This document shows, in pieces, positions 1 to 12,513 of a DNA stretch of 64,000 bases. A model generated the notes under the pieces. The model did not search any database. It saw only the letters and a program-made list of their open reading frames with translations, and was not told the DNA's origin. The stretch is from Prostheceraeus crozeri (taxonomy: Eukaryota; Platyhelminthes; Polycladida; Euryleptidae), in assembly GCA_907163375.1 (NCBI GenBank), contig CAJQUW010011299.1, forward strand, positions 62,001 through 126,000, in the 5' to 3' direction. The position numbers were made by a program, and so were the translations under genes. How positions within the stretch are numbered: the first letter of the stretch is position 1; every line of letters begins with the position of its first letter.

Positions 1-689
1 GTGAGAGCAGCTCATGACTAAGGCTTCCCACGCATCAACAAACAACAGATGAACGAGTAGTCATCACTGCCGTAGCTGCACTGACGTGATGACGTGATAC
101 AGTCGCATTATCTAACACTGCTATTTAACTCCTCCGCACAACTACAAATCATTCCTTCATTTCTAACCAGTAATTCATTAATAGAGATAAATTTCTGAAT
201 CACTTCAAACCAGCGGAATCTCGAAGACGAGCATAAAAGGGGTGAAGGGGCTGACAATCAAATTCGGAAAACAGGAGGAAATACGGATGAGATCTCTAGA
301 GTGAGAATAGCATCAAGTTTATGGTTGTAATAGAGGTGCGTCACAAATTCAAAAATTGTGGATGTAATTAATGCCTCAGTGTCACTCACTCCACAGTTTT
401 CCGTCGATTTTCCCCGTGCTTCTAGTGCTGGACGTCGGCAAATGGTGGTTCTCCACGCATTTTCGATCTTGAACGTCGAAACACTCACCATTCGACGGAG
501 TGAAGTGCGCTGTGACACCACCTCTTCGTTGGCCTACCACTTAACGACTCCTCCATAGACATTACTTTCTTTGACCAGGAGTCCCTTCCGTTCATATGTA
601 GGCACCCGATCAGCTAGCCGTTTTGTAAAAAAAAACACCTGATCATCGCATTGTCACCATCGGGAGAGAGTCCTCGCAGCGACATTCCC
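1..689. other. No recognisable gene
   Basis: AT-moderate sequence with only short open frames in several directions and no conserved motif. I see nothing I can name here. Confidence 0.5.
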
Positions 690-1012
690 TACATCTGAAG
701 CTGGGAATATCTCTCAATGCTCCTGTAATTCCTGAACATTTGTGATGAATCCACCTCTTGCAGCCGACTCAGCAGATAAAGGTTCTCCCCACGCCTCGTC
801 TGCATAACCACACGGAAATTGACTGTATCCTTCGGTATGCGATTCACCTGGCATGAGCAGTGTACGGCCACAATCTTGCTTAGATTTACCCGAAGAGCAT
901 GTGACTGAGGAGCATCTTTCCAGGCAGTTCATCGTTGCTCTATGAACACTCAACTGCCGAAATCACCAAATCATCTGCATGCAACAGCTAATGCGGACGA
1001 CCTGCTCGAAAT
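690..1012 (-). mobile_element. Decayed RTE-type LINE fragment (RT palm)
   Basis: Read on the minus strand, an HADDLVIS box is followed, with broken frame, by ELPGKM-like residues. These resemble the FADDLLLVAESEEELAGKM segment of the RTE at 38.5-42.7 kb. The rest is interrupted by stops. It is a short relic of a reverse transcriptase catalytic region. Confidence 0.45.
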
Positions 1013-1409
1013 TCGCAAGAAAGGGCCTCCATGACTATCACAAGGAAGAAGGAATTCAAATCTGATCCCGGATGTCCACTAGCCGTAACTATGAATTAAA
1101 CACTAAGACAAGCACTCATTCTGACTTTGGATTTTATGCACACGGTCTGCACAGTCCTAATGATCCATTCCTAAGCACCAAATACTCTCATTGCCCACCA
1201 TCATACATACGAGTTGTCTTCATGTCCACAAAAAAGAAATACAGAACCATTCGCTTCTCAATAGATTTTTCCTAGAGGTATCTCAAGCATCGTATCAGTT
1301 GTCGCCCCTCTCCTCTCGCGCGTACTGGCATTAAGTTGAACTGTATTAAGTCAATAGACACCTGCTGCCTGATTAAAAACTCAAACACTCTTTCCGGAAA
1401 CACTCCACA

Positions 1410-1610
1410 GTCTCAGTGGCACAGTGGTTAAGTGCTTGGGCTAGCGATCTTTCGGTCCAGAGGTCGAGCCCCGAAAGTGTCAGTGGAAGTCGTCAGGAAG
1501 GGCATCCGGACTATAAGATCACAACGCTTCAAATTAAAGTCCGACAATGTCAGCGCCGTCCAAGCCCCCGGTACGGGGAAGCAGTGACGTTTAACCATCA
1601 TTCATCATTC
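1410..1610 (+). mobile_element. tRNA-derived SINE (family A)
   Basis: Full copy. The head has a pol III A box (tggcacagtggttaagtgc) and a B box (aggtcgagccccg). The body carries ggaagggcatccgg and a 3' part around gtcagcgccgtccaagcccc. The tail is a short run of catcatt repeats. The head resembles the 5' half of eukaryotic tRNA-Asn. At least ten copies of the family occur in this window, on both strands. Confidence 0.85.
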
Positions 1611-3569
1611 TTTCCGGTTTTTAGGACTTGATCGTGAGACCTGAGGCTTCTGTAGCTTCTCTTTCTACAGCATCGCCTTCACCTTTGTAGCAGTTTATGA
1701 TGAACGACAGTTTCCAATCATTCGGCATTTGTCCAAGAGTTTGATTAATAAATCGACAGTGCATTCAACAGGATGAAGCATTTCCACTACCACACCCAAC
1801 GGGTCAGCTGCATCTCTGTCTTTTCTGAGGTCACTAGGTGCATCAACGCAAGTAGATAAAGCTCATGATTGAGGAGTCTGAATGGCAATATTGTGATGGA
1901 GGTTTAAAACTACTGTTAACTTATGGTTTTATTCAATTTTTTTGGATGTTAAATAATTAATTTTTAGGGAAAAGGCTAGAAAGCAGCACAGAGGGTTACA
2001 ACCCTTTGTCGTTGATTTTTATGTCATTATTTTTCAAGGCATTGTTTTTTAAAAAGTTTTCTTTTACAAAAAGATTGAAAAAGTTTTCTTTACAATTTCA
2101 TATTCCTTAAAACCAATCAATGATTGAAAGAAGATTGAGTGAACTGAAGAACACGAGAAAGAAGAATTACGGAACATAACTGATGCACGCCAACAATATC
2201 AATTACGCCGATCACAGGTAAGTGTTGAAAGATACACTAGGAACACATGTAATTAGGCGACGGGAGTGATTAGGCGAAGAGAAAGTACAAACTGTACGTG
2301 ACTTTGATACATCTTCGGTAATAATGGCAAAGAAGCCAAAGTAGAGGCCAATTAACTGATCATTAATTACTGTTGTTACCCAGTATTACAAGAAATGGAG
2401 TCAGTAAAAACAATCTTTACTCTAAGCAAACTTTGAAGACTGCTCGAATGTTCGACAGAAGATCCACATCAACATTAGAACAATCTGAGTGCTGTATAAA
2501 TGTAGTTCTATCAAGCGATACACTTGTTCGTCAAAAATGTATTAACTTCTATGTAAATTACCTGTTGCAGACTTTATGCACTTCAAAATGTAGATACCTC
2601 ACTGCGATTCTCTTTTTAAAAATGTTTATTTTGATTGTCTGCTAAGGTGTTTGACTTGCTTGGTTGTAGAGAATATATTAACCTATCTAATTCATTTACA
2701 AACTGTTGTGGAAAAAGCGTAAAACTATATCAAAGATTCCTACCCACCACTCTAAATGTGACCTCAGCGCTCAAGTTGCTGTCATCAGCTATTTACTCTC
2801 CTCAACAATGAACTAATTGAAATTACGACCAATTATTTGTAATTTATTTTGAAGATCTTTAGTAAGTATGAAATGCAACAATGCAATAATTAATTTTGCG
2901 GAATTAGGGAGTAATATCAAAAATGATTAGGTTGCATTGCAGAATTTAAGAAAATCGCATAGAAAAAAGAAAGCTTTTGACTGTAATTTTAATCTCAGCA
3001 GCATGTTTCAGTCAGCGTTTCTTCGAAGCTGGACTGAATTTGCAGAAGCACAAGGGAATGAAATTTCAGCTAATTAATTGATGCACACAGCGTAAGAGAA
3101 AAAAACAGAAACAAGCAAGAGCGAGAGCAAAAGCCAACAAGGTCTACATCAAGATTAATGCTAATTGTCGGAAGTCAATAAAAGAGGTCATTGAGCCGAA
3201 TGTTGAGATGGAAAGCACTGCAGTTTAAACATGTAAATAAAATTTTAAAAATGCAGGAAGCAATCAACGTGATAAAATAGGATTCAGGGCATTTTCATTG
3301 ACTACCCCATCGGTCGATGCAAAATCTTTTGATTGACAAAACTTCATAATACGAAATATCAGGCGTTTATAACTAGAGAAAACAGGTTTGAAGCATGACA
3401 AAGCTCTCGAAAATCACACACATGAAGATGTCTCGTGACTGCTCCTCATGCCGGTGGAACGATTTGGGCAGCGGTTAGAGGAAGATAAAAGGAAACTGGC
3501 CGAAACATGTGCGGAATAAATTGAAAATCAAAAATTGCCTTTTTACAAATTTCGTAAGGAATCATACTG
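1611..3569. other. AT-rich stretch without a gene
   Basis: No coding similarity, RNA gene or clear repeat recognised. The open frames present are short and lack motifs. Confidence 0.5.
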
Positions 3570-4225
3570 CAGTGCATTCCGGATATGCAGGAAGGTTTGG
3601 GAGCGAGATTTTCTCCGGCTTATTCGAAGTTCCCACTTAAGCGGAATAACAAGTTTCGAGCTCATTTTAGCCTGAAGAATTGCTGCGTGAGGAAAATGTA
3701 CGCTATTCTAGTGATAGCAACGCTTATACATAGGCCTAAAGGCTCCCAATACCATTCCGTTGTAGGGTTTAAGATATATTGCGGTATTTCTTCTGAGTAT
3801 GAAAAGGCAATCCATTACATGTATTTGTCAAGAATGAGTTTTAAAAGCACGGAGCAAAAGTTGAAGCTTTTTGGTCAACAGTGAAAGAAATCAAATTTCT
3901 ATCTAAAGAAGAAAAATCGCTTGTAGAAAATAGATGCATTAGACTGCTTCATAATGGCAAAAAAACGAAAACATAATTAAGAAACCCATTTGTTTCCCCT
4001 CCAAGGCAAGCGTGTCTTGGAGCAGTGAATGATTGTTGCGTTGCACTGCCACATTGCATGAGGACAACAAGTGGTATGAACACAATGCGGTTTCGGTTGA
4101 AACATAAGCGAAAGCCACTTAATGTAGAAGTTCAGATCCAATAAACCACAAATAATAGCTAAATTATAAATAATGCAAAGAAAAATTCTCCCGCTTAAGC
4201 GGAGTGACTTCCGAAAACTCTCCCT
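3570..4225. mobile_element. Possible pogo/Tigger-like MITE
   Basis: The left end begins cagtgcattccggatatgc and includes cccacttaagcggaat. An inverted relative (cccgcttaagcggagtgact) lies at about 4,190-4,220. CAGT-starting ends with cttatccgga/ttaagcgg blocks are typical of pogo/Tigger terminal repeats. The interior encodes nothing recognisable. Boundaries are approximate and no clean TA duplication is seen. Confidence 0.35.
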
Positions 4226-4383
4226 CTTAACTTGAGCGTTTTACGTGTTGGAAATGTTTCTTGTTTTTTCTCTTCTTTTTGGAAGATTTTGATCTTTCTA
4301 TGAAAAGCCTACGTGGTCCAGACACTTTGATCACATTGTCGCAAACGGTTCTCAGCGGTTGTATGTAATTCGTATTTTAAAAC

Positions 4384-4775
4384 GTGTTCTTAGTCACTAC
4401 CAACTCCTGCTGGCGTATTGCTCGATCAGTAATTGATTATGCATCGCCTGTTTTCGCTTCACCTGGTACAACTTTGGACAATAAACTGTTAGTGTTTTGT
4501 AAAATAACATTTTGTAATAACCATGGCCCTGATGTTAAAGCTTGTGACAACTGTAACATCCTAGACATTTCAGAACGCAGGAAGATGCTTGGATAGCGAT
4601 TATTTCGTTAATCTCTTTCGGACACACGACGTATCCTGCGCGCATAAGCATTTACCATCAATATCAAATCGAAGTCAGCGGTTTATCTACCTCACATGAA
4701 AACTGCTCGGAGACTGAATTCCTTCATCCATTCATGGGCTCTTCTATTCAATGAATCATTGACCGCGTGCAAGTA
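4384..4775 (+). pseudogene. LINE 3' fragment (CR1/L2/Jockey-like C-terminus)
   Basis: One frame reads RSVIDYASPVFASPGTTL, a typical post-RT segment of CR1/Jockey-group LINEs. In other frames the sequence continues with ISERRKMLG and later KTARRLNSFIHSWALLFNES, which matches the usual end of these proteins (P..KT.R..NSFI...). Stops and frame changes show it is dead. The identification rests on these motifs. Confidence 0.5.
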
Positions 4776-4974
4776 ACAACCGCAACTTTGAACGACAAAT
4801 TCATTCATTTTATCAGTTAGCGATTTCCTTTCAACACCGTCACACACGAATTTCTTAGATGACTTGACTTCTTTCACCGTATTTCATGTGTCCACTTTTC
4901 TGCATAACCACCCCTCGACTATCACTGGAGGTGTGAGACTTGTATCTTTTTCAATAAACGCTAATTCATTCATT

Positions 4975-5020
4975 TTTCTCCCACTTAAGCGGAATTCCCG
5001 CTTATCCGGAGTTCACTGTA
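4975..5020 (-). repeat. Solitary pogo-like terminal repeat
   Basis: The reverse complement starts cagtgaactccggataagcg and continues with ttaagtggga. It matches the end of the element at 3,570. It is followed by TA, the usual pogo target. Confidence 0.4.
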
Positions 5021-5240
5021 TTTCGTGTATCTTTTCTTGTTGTCATAGTGAAAAATCCACTTTTTTTCTCTCCTTCAGAGTTTATTGACCAAGTTATGAG
5101 GTTATTTACAATAAAATAATTAAAAGGCCAACGCTTCGTGCCACTGACACTTCGATGGGCCGACTTCTGCAAAACAGCATTTGATGACACGCATTAAATA
5201 TGGAAGCAACGAAACAGAGTTCAGGTGGCCTACTGCGTAG

Positions 5241-5483
5241 TTAGAAATTAGGGAGCTCGTATTTGCGGTTAATGGCTGGTGCAAGAGATTTGATCAATCG
5301 AGCTTCGGTCAGCCTGCAATCCACTGCGCTATGACTTTTGTCCAAGATATCGATATCGAAGTGAGAGATGGAGATGTCACTGAACTGGTGCACTTTCATA
5401 CCGTGTTCGTAAAGGGCATTTCTTTTGTTCTTATTGATCAAATCTCTTCTATGCTCATTATAGCGTTTGGTAAACGGACGGTA
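5241..5483 (-). pseudogene. Penelope GIY-YIG C-terminus, minus copy
   Basis: Mirror of the plus copy with the same terminal residues. It is slightly longer at its 5' side, where RPFTKRYNEHRRDL precedes the shared region. The R...EH pair belongs to the GIY-YIG fold helix. It is 5' truncated and inactive. Confidence 0.75.
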
Positions 5484-5697
5484 GCATAGAAGAGATTTGA
5501 TCAATAAGAACAAAAGAAATGCCCTTTACGAACACGGTATGAAAGTGCACCAGTTCAGTGACATCTCCATCTCTCACTTCGATATCGATATCTTGGACAA
5601 AAGTCATAGCGCAGTGGATTGCAGGCTGACCGAAGCTCGATTGATCAAATCTCTTGCACCAGCCATTAACCGCAAATACGAGCTCCCTAATTTCTAA
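5484..5697 (+). pseudogene. Penelope GIY-YIG C-terminus, plus copy
   Basis: This is a C-terminal part of the endonuclease domain only, beginning at a conserved LINKNKRNALYEHG segment and ending with NRKYELPNF and a stop at 5,695-5,697. The upstream reverse transcriptase and the GIY-YIG core are absent, so the copy is 5' truncated. It cannot encode an active protein. Confidence 0.75.
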
Positions 5698-5946
5698 CTA
5701 CGCAGTAGGCCACCTGAACTCTGTTTCGTTGCTTCCATATTTAATGCGTGTCATCAAATGCTGATTTGCAGAAGTCGGCCCATCGAAGTGTCAGTGGCAC
5801 GAAGCGTTGGCCTTTTAATTATTTTATTGTAAATAACCTCATAACTTGGTCAATAAACTCTGAAGGAGAGAAAAAAAGTGGATTTTTCACTATGACAATA
5901 AGCAACAGCCTCCTGTTCTTGACCATCAATTGGTATCTTTTCTTGT

Positions 5947-8153
5947 CACAAAGTGCCCAATATCAAAACAGACAGGGCAAGATGAATCATGATCGCACTT
6001 GTCGTACACTTGCAATTCTATGAAATTTCTAGAAACTTTGATGTTATAAAAAATGCGGAGGTGATTGCTCCTACATTCTTTCACTGATAGGTAGATAGCT
6101 TTCAATTTCATCAACAGCCCACCGAGTTCCAGCTAGTTAACTGTCTGGTGCTCGTTACTGACTTTGCAATTTCATTTCTGGAATAAAAATGTGTTAAATG
6201 TCAGAAAATCTCGGCATGAACCTGTTTCAGATTATCGCCTGTCACCGCTATCTGTCAGATTAAAGGCAACGGTGAAGAAGATACGTTATCGCCCATTTAT
6301 TCCTTGCCGCGAGATTTGTAATCAAAGAAGCGCTTGTTTTCACGCAGATACTTGGAGAAAGTACACCGTCCAAAAACTCGTTCGAACAGTAACTGCGTCC
6401 GTTGAAAATGCGCATTAGAATTCCTTTTGTATCAGACATCTCGTTGATGAACTGTCTGCGCATGTCACATTCAATTAGGGATTGATAAATGGGTTAAAAT
6501 GCTTTCAAATTACTAAGGTAAGAAATTAACAGCTGTATTCCTCGTAAAACTGAATACGGAGAATTGGCGCATATCGCCCGCTAATGTGTCTAAGGGGATG
6601 GGATGGGTGAGTGGGTGGGTGGGTAGGCCAAAAAAAGCACTGATTTATGCGAAGTGTTGAAATATGCCATATTGCATATTACACTCATACATGTATATTT
6701 GATATTTCAAGACTCTGGATTGAGTAGTCACATACTTTAAGCTAACGTTCTTCAAATTTTAGTTTATAGCTATTTCCGTAGAATTACAATTACAGAATAT
6801 TGAAACATGCATGCATGCAGTGAATATATTTCATCTAATGTTATAATAGGGTTCGTACGCTGAGTAAGGTAGAATTTTCTAGGAATTCCGGGAGGCACAC
6901 GAACCCGGTAAAGTCACTTCATTCACAAAACATGTAACGTGTGATAGTGCGCATACCGGTATCATCTTATCGAATAATAAAAGAAGCGTTTAAACAGATT
7001 ACTAAGAATACCGAGAAGAGTGGTTGTCGAGGCAAGGAAGACAAAATAGAAACAGCGGCATGGAAAGACGCTTTTCGCTTTGTTTTGCATGATGGAATCG
7101 ACCAGAAAATGATAGCCGTGAGGGGAAAGGATGATTTAATAAATGAATGAAGAAGAACTGCGGCACAGCCAAGAGTGATGCCTCGAACGAGTGCGCATTT
7201 ACGCAGGTTGGAAAATCCGATGAAATCTCCCACCTTTAGAACAACTTTCTGATATCACACACTTACACGCAAAGCATATGAGGTCAATTTGTAGTGCTCA
7301 TCCGTCAACATTCAGTGGGCCTAACCAATATGTGATTCACAAATTAGTATTTTCGGAACATGTTAGTGGATGATAATCAGATTTTGATAGATTTCTGGTA
7401 GCATGATATAGACTAGTGTTTCTGTGGCCACATTAGAATTTTGCCTGTACAAGAAGGATATTGAGATGCAATTTTTCTGTGAGATATTCGAATTCCCAGC
7501 GCTTTCATCATCCGAATGGTGAATCATGCAGATAAACCGAGATGTTCAGTTTTACAGACGAAGTGAAACATGTCAAAAAGGCGTCGGTTACGGGTCATTT
7601 CGTACACCAGATAAAAATGGTTCACATCAAATCACTGAGTAATACTCTGATTCAGTTGACAGACATTTTAGGAAATTATACATTCCGTAGCTATGCAACG
7701 CTGTTCATCCATCATTTGATAAGATTATTGCAAGTAGGCGTCAGTAACGGGACATTTCGTGGCATGAATTACACAGTTATTCGAATGATATTGATCACCA
7801 AACATTACATGATGATTTAATATTACTGCAACGGTTGCTATATTTGTTAACTGAATTAAGTTGTTACATTGGTTAGATTCATGTCCTGGTGCATTAGACG
7901 AAGATTGAAGACGTCGGTTTTGGGATACTCCAGCTTTTTATGTGTAATCGTGTAGATGCGTAACCCTTACACTTCATAGAAATGAAATTGAGTAGGCTGA
8001 CTATATAGTCAGATGTCATTTTCATCCAATTTCGAATGATATCACTTAATAGAGGTTGGAAAGAATCTGCGGCACTGGTGCATATGACGTACGATTTTCG
8101 GGAAATCTGTGCTGATTTATGAGAATTCAGTGATCGTTTCAAGTTCCAAAATA
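5947..8153. other. No recognisable gene
   Basis: Contains a G-rich simple run near 6,597-6,630 (gggtgagtgggtgggtggg). Two copies of a short phrase (ggcgtc..gttacggg.cattt) lie near 7,580 and 7,740. No coding similarity was recognised. A minus-strand frame at 5,926-6,114 has paired cysteines (CDHDSSCPVC) but no other support. Confidence 0.45.
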
Positions 8154-8159
8154 TTAGGG

Positions 8160-9945
8160 TGATTTATTGGTGAGGAGTTGTGCCAGTGTTCTGTGTGTGA
8201 GTCTGTCGAGTGATTTGTGACCTGTGGGGAATCGTGTTTGTGACCTCATTATTTTGTCTGTTAGTGAGGTATGTGCCGACCTGGTAGGTGTGTGTTTGCT
8301 TGAGTAGCTGTTGTTGTTGTTTTGGCCCGCTCGGTGTGAAAACACATTGACGTCAGTGGCTAGAGACGACCGATTGCCCTCAAATAGTTCGGCAACTGGG
8401 TGGCGGAAATTTGGTTGTTGTCCGGATGGATGGTATAAAAACTGATATAACGTTGCAAATCCCATCTTGAGCACTTGATAATGTTGTGTTCCAGGCTTTC
8501 TTCCTCTTAGCCACATTCATCGCAGATTGCCTCCTCTGCTGAGCCGATACGATGGCGATACTTCTTGAGAAGAAGAGAATGCCCTGTCCTGCATCTTGCA
8601 AGTTCGGTGCGTTCTGCTCTACTCAAGCTGACTTCTTGATGTTTGTATTTCCAATGGCTGTTATTCTTCTTCCATTCGTTGGCAGGGCTTGCTCGTATTT
8701 TTGTTTTCACTGTGTCGATATCGATAGGAATGTCTTTCTGGTCTAGATTAGTGGCATCTTTTGCAGTCGTGTCTGCGATCTCATTCCAATGCACACCAAC
8801 ATGACTGGGGACCCATTGAATGAGAATATTCCTATTTGCTGTTTTCTGCAGGCTGTTCCAAGCTTGGTCTTCGTTTGATGTTCTGATTCTAGGTGGCCAC
8901 TAGGTATCTTTTCAATCACACCTTTATTATCAAGACAGATAGCAACGTTTCTGCAGTTGTCCCATCGCTGGTCTTCCATGGCTTTCTCAAGGCCAATCCT
9001 CAATCCAACCAATTCAGCATTGTAGCTGCTACACCATCTACCGGCAAGTGCAAGGACTGTCGAGTAGTCCCCTTTATTCCATATGATTACTGCACCGCTG
9101 CCTCCTCGTTCCTGATTTTCCATCACTGATCCGTCAATCCAGATCTGAACGTCCATGTCTTTCATTCTTGCATCAATTGTTCAGGTTTCTTTCTCAGGGT
9201 ATTTGTATCTTCTTTCTTGCTGCAGTCAGTTAGAAGTGATGTATGGGTGGTGATATGCGTCATACTCTTCCACGGCGGAATAGTGGGATGTTTAACTAGT
9301 TGATCGTGATTGGTGATTCCAAGGTCTTCGGCATTTTCGATCTGCTTTACTGCTTCCCTCCAGCTTCTGCCTTCTATCTCCTTTTTTGTTTTTCTATCGT
9401 TTCGTTTGTTGAAGATTTGATTATTTGGATTCTTGGGGTCTCTTTTATACTTTTCGTTTGCAATAGACGCTAACATATTGCTTCTTACAGAAATGGGGAC
9501 GAACTCTGCTTCACGGAGGAGTTTCTCAGTAGGAGTACTTTTGTAACGACCAGAGATGAGTCTAGCAGATTTGTTTTGCTCACATTCAAGAGATTCCATG
9601 TTGATCTTACTGATACAGGGGAGCCAGCCATCCGCGCCATACTCAAATAGCTGTTTTGTTGTAGCGCTTGATGATTGTGTGGATGGAGGTGAGATGCAGT
9701 TCCCTGTGTTGAAAATTGTGGACCTTTGTTGTTTGGGAGGAGCTGGTTGTTGCGTGAGGAGATGAAGATGTGTATTTGTGTCGCGTGTGCATCCTGTGGC
9801 GATCCTGAGCGCCTTGTTCTGTATTGCTTATAGCTTGCCGATGTTTGTTTGTTTGTTTGTTGAGATGATTGGTGACCAGACTGTGGACGTGTATTCCAAG
9901 AGGGCATGTGTGATGGCCTTCTCGGCTCTTCGAGCTGAGATCAAA
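8160..9945 (-). mobile_element. LINE 3' half with RNase H domain (I/Jockey-group)
   Basis: In coding order on the minus strand: the end of the RT region (LLEYTSTVWSPIIS, then after a stop AIQNKALRIATGC), a linker with LECEQNKSARLISG, an RNase H domain, and a cysteine-rich tail. RNase H residues visible are the first Asp in IDGSV, the Glu in NAELVGL, the Asp in CLDNKG and the late Asp in NEIADTTAKDA. The tail has CDECG...EHNIIKC, a CCHC-type knuckle. Stops and several frame shifts break it. LINEs with a C-terminal RNase H include the I group; I cannot assign the clade more closely. It abuts a plus-strand R2-like element at about 9,945. Confidence 0.75.
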
Positions 9946-11726
9946 AGTGTCAACTTCTTGCTCACAGACAACAGATCATCAGTGAAGACAGCAGCGGAAG
10001 AGACTTCAGCTATCCATCTGCGTCGTGATGTCCAACAAGGTTGTACATTATCACCACTCCTCTTCGTAATAGCCATCGAAACACTAACAACAGCAGCATC
10101 GGTCGACGAAAACACAAGTGTCACGCTATACCCATCTACCACTACGTCTCAAGTGCTCACTTTTGCGGATGATTTGGTGTTGACCGCTAGATCGGGTCCA
10201 TTAGTCCAACAAATTTTGGACAACGTAGTTGCAGCAGCAGACTGGTGCCATCTATCCTTCTCTCCAAGGAAGTATGCATCATTAGTGCTTGAGAGAGGAG
10301 ATGCAGCTGACTAAGAAATAAGAATACCTGGAGACAATATTCGAATGCTCAGACTTGTTGACACATACATGTATCTGGGCGTCCCAAAAGCCTTAGTTGG
10401 AAGACAGTCACCAACGGACCTGATGAATTCGACCTTCGACGATCTTCAAAAGATTGTAGCGAGTGGTCTTTTGCCGTTGCAAATTCATATACCCTAGACT
10501 CACTACTAGAACACCACCACCTAGACATTCAACCACTTTCGTCGCCGCATGGCAGAAAGCGTGGTGGAGCTTCCAGCGGAGGATTGGATGAGATACTACG
10601 AATACTTTTTCGTGAGGTTTTGAATCTACCCCGCATGTGTTATATCTTTATGCGGAACCATCAAGACGTGGTATTGGACTCTCACTCCTCTATGAAGACT
10701 AAGCAATACTGAGAGTTAACGGCACTCTGAAAACCCCTTCCTCTACGGGCTTGAGGCAAACGGCGCTACACATCCTGCGGCATGCCTTCAGGCCTGCGTC
10801 AGCGGCGAATGATGCAACCATGGACCAGCTGGTGGCATATTTAAATTCTGAGGCACAAAGGAGTCCCGGGAGCAAATGCCTAGTGGGCGTCAGTCCGTTC
10901 GGCTGTGCGTAGTCTGAAGAAAACAAAGTGAGTTTCAAAAACCGCGGAAGCAGTCTGGCTGTGTCATATGCCAGCCCCATGTCGGTTTCTCGCTCAACAG
11001 TTATCGGCAATAACTACTCCATTTTGGTGCGTGCTCTCCGATTCGCAATCCGTGAGAAGCACCTAGTATCGTGGAGGGTCGCAAAGTGGAGACACTCGGC
11101 TACAGTTTGTCATCTACAACCGCACTTTTGAATCGCACAACTACTGTCAGCGATTGGAATTTTATTCACAGAGCGCGGGTGGACCTATTGCCGCTAAACG
11201 GAACTCGAGGAGGGCCGCAAGACAAACGCTGCCGTCATTGTGGCTACGAAGCGGAAACGGCCACCCACGTTCTACAGTGTTGCCTGCCGGTATCTGCTGC
11301 TCGAAATCATCGCCATCGCGGAATCTGCGAACTGCTGGCAGAAGCGGCAACCAGAACCAGTAGACATTGGCAAGTGGAGGTGGACTAGACTGTCAGAAAT
11401 TCCTCAACCGATCAAAGAATCGATCTCCAGTTCCTGGATTCTTCTAGTGAAAGAATATTCGTGGACGTTAAAGTGCCGTTCGACAGGAGAGGGAAAATGA
11501 GACGAGCCAGCGAAAGTATGCACCACTAGCTGATAATATGAATGCCGAAATGTACACATTCATGGTTGGTACTTACGGCTCATGGTGGCCGGATAATGAC
11601 ACAATATTAAGGAAACTTGGCATCCAACGATGCAAGGCTCTCCGAGAAACTATTATCAGACACGCGATCCACTGGACTCGGAACAGTTATGTCCAGTTCG
11701 TGTCCGGTGTTCCCCAAACAATTTGA
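9945..11726 (+). mobile_element. R2/NeSL-like LINE 3' half with restriction-like endonuclease
   Basis: Plus-strand relic of a LINE of the R2/NeSL/CRE type. RT motifs are RDVQQGCTLSPLLF and LTFADDLVLTA (about 10,160). After many stops comes a zinc knuckle CRHCGYEAETATHVLQCC (about 11,230-11,285) preceded by RARVDLLPLNG. Next is the endonuclease core, with IFVDVKVPFD fitting the PD-(D/E)xK signature (about 11,455-11,480). The last frame (11,538-11,726) has VGTYGSWWPDND and ends close to a usual R2-type C-terminus. At least eight frame breaks make it non-functional. Elements of this type often insert at fixed sites, but no target can be read because the 5' end is lost at the junction with the RNase H LINE. 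Confidence 0.75.
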
Positions 11727-12507
11727 ATACAGGGTTTCTTTTGATCTGAACCGTACGACATTTGTTTGAAATTCGAATTGATCTTTTTCCTCTGCATAAT
11801 TAATTCGTGAATCTCTTTAATGTATGCTTATACGCTCTGAACTTTAAGCAACCTAATTTATTGCAAGATCTTCCACTAGGGTAGTTGTTTGAATTTTGCT
11901 TTCTTCCACTTCCTGGCTTCTTCGATTTTTTTACAGTGTCGTGATTTAATATAATTCAAAGGAAATGGTAAGAACTTTTGAATACAATTAAAAGGAATTT
12001 GCACTTATCTGACGTCTTTCCAATTATATGATTGATGTGAAAGAAACTCTTCAGTCTTCATACTAGTTGAGAATCGTGCCGTCGATTTGGAACATATATG
12101 AAAACTAATCATTTTCAAGAAATTAGGAAAATTATCTTAGAAAACTTTGAGAGTATAAAAATGACATTAATGTTAGCAATGATTTAAAATTGTTGGCCAT
12201 ACCCAAAGTAGATATATATTTTCAATGAATCTAACTTTCAATGACATTAATGTTGTTTAGTTACTTTATGATAAATAATGACGGACATGCATATGTCAGC
12301 GTCAAGTTTTGGTTACTGACTTGTAATCAATATCCCCTGTGGCCAGCATACTAATGATATTTCGCATCACTGTTATTTACTTTAGAAATTTAAACATTGG
12401 TACTTAAGAATTTTCGCTCAGAAGTGGAAAAATATTTTCTCCGACATGAATATCAAAATACAACTACAACCTCTACTTACAACTTTGTTAGTAGCATGGA
12501 TAAGGCA
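11727..12507. other. SCFD2 intron, no other content seen
   Basis: AT-rich. A 15-bp phrase aatgacattaatgtt occurs twice, about 80 bp apart (near 12,162 and 12,240). No exon for the C-terminal part of SCFD2 was recognised here. Confidence 0.4.
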
Positions 12508-12513
12508 ACTTAC

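Larger units (their letters stand above)
5041..5932. mobile_element. Penelope-like element inserted as inverted pair of 3' ends
   Basis: Two nearly identical 415-bp arms (5,040-5,454 and 5,484-5,898) face outward in opposite directions around a 29-bp loop. Each arm ends a Penelope GIY-YIG protein. The frames share HFDIDILDKSHSAVDCRLTE and end APAINRKYELPNF. The left (minus) copy extends 29 bp further 5' and adds a YNEHRRDL segment. A 14-bp direct repeat, gtatcttttcttgt, flanks the whole unit at 5,027-5,040 and 5,933-5,946, so it inserted as one piece. The right side carries 34 extra bases beyond the palindrome. Arms differ at very few positions, so the event is recent. Confidence 0.85.

Noticed and set aside
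5041..5932. The palindrome as an assembly artefact
   Set aside because: A 14-bp direct repeat at both outer edges, a one-sided 34-bp extension and a few arm differences fit a real insertion better, though read-level checking is still the decisive test.
5926..6114. Minus-strand frame with CDHDSSCPVC as a possible RING finger gene
   Set aside because: Only two cysteine pairs, no histidine spacing, no splice sites and no neighbouring support.
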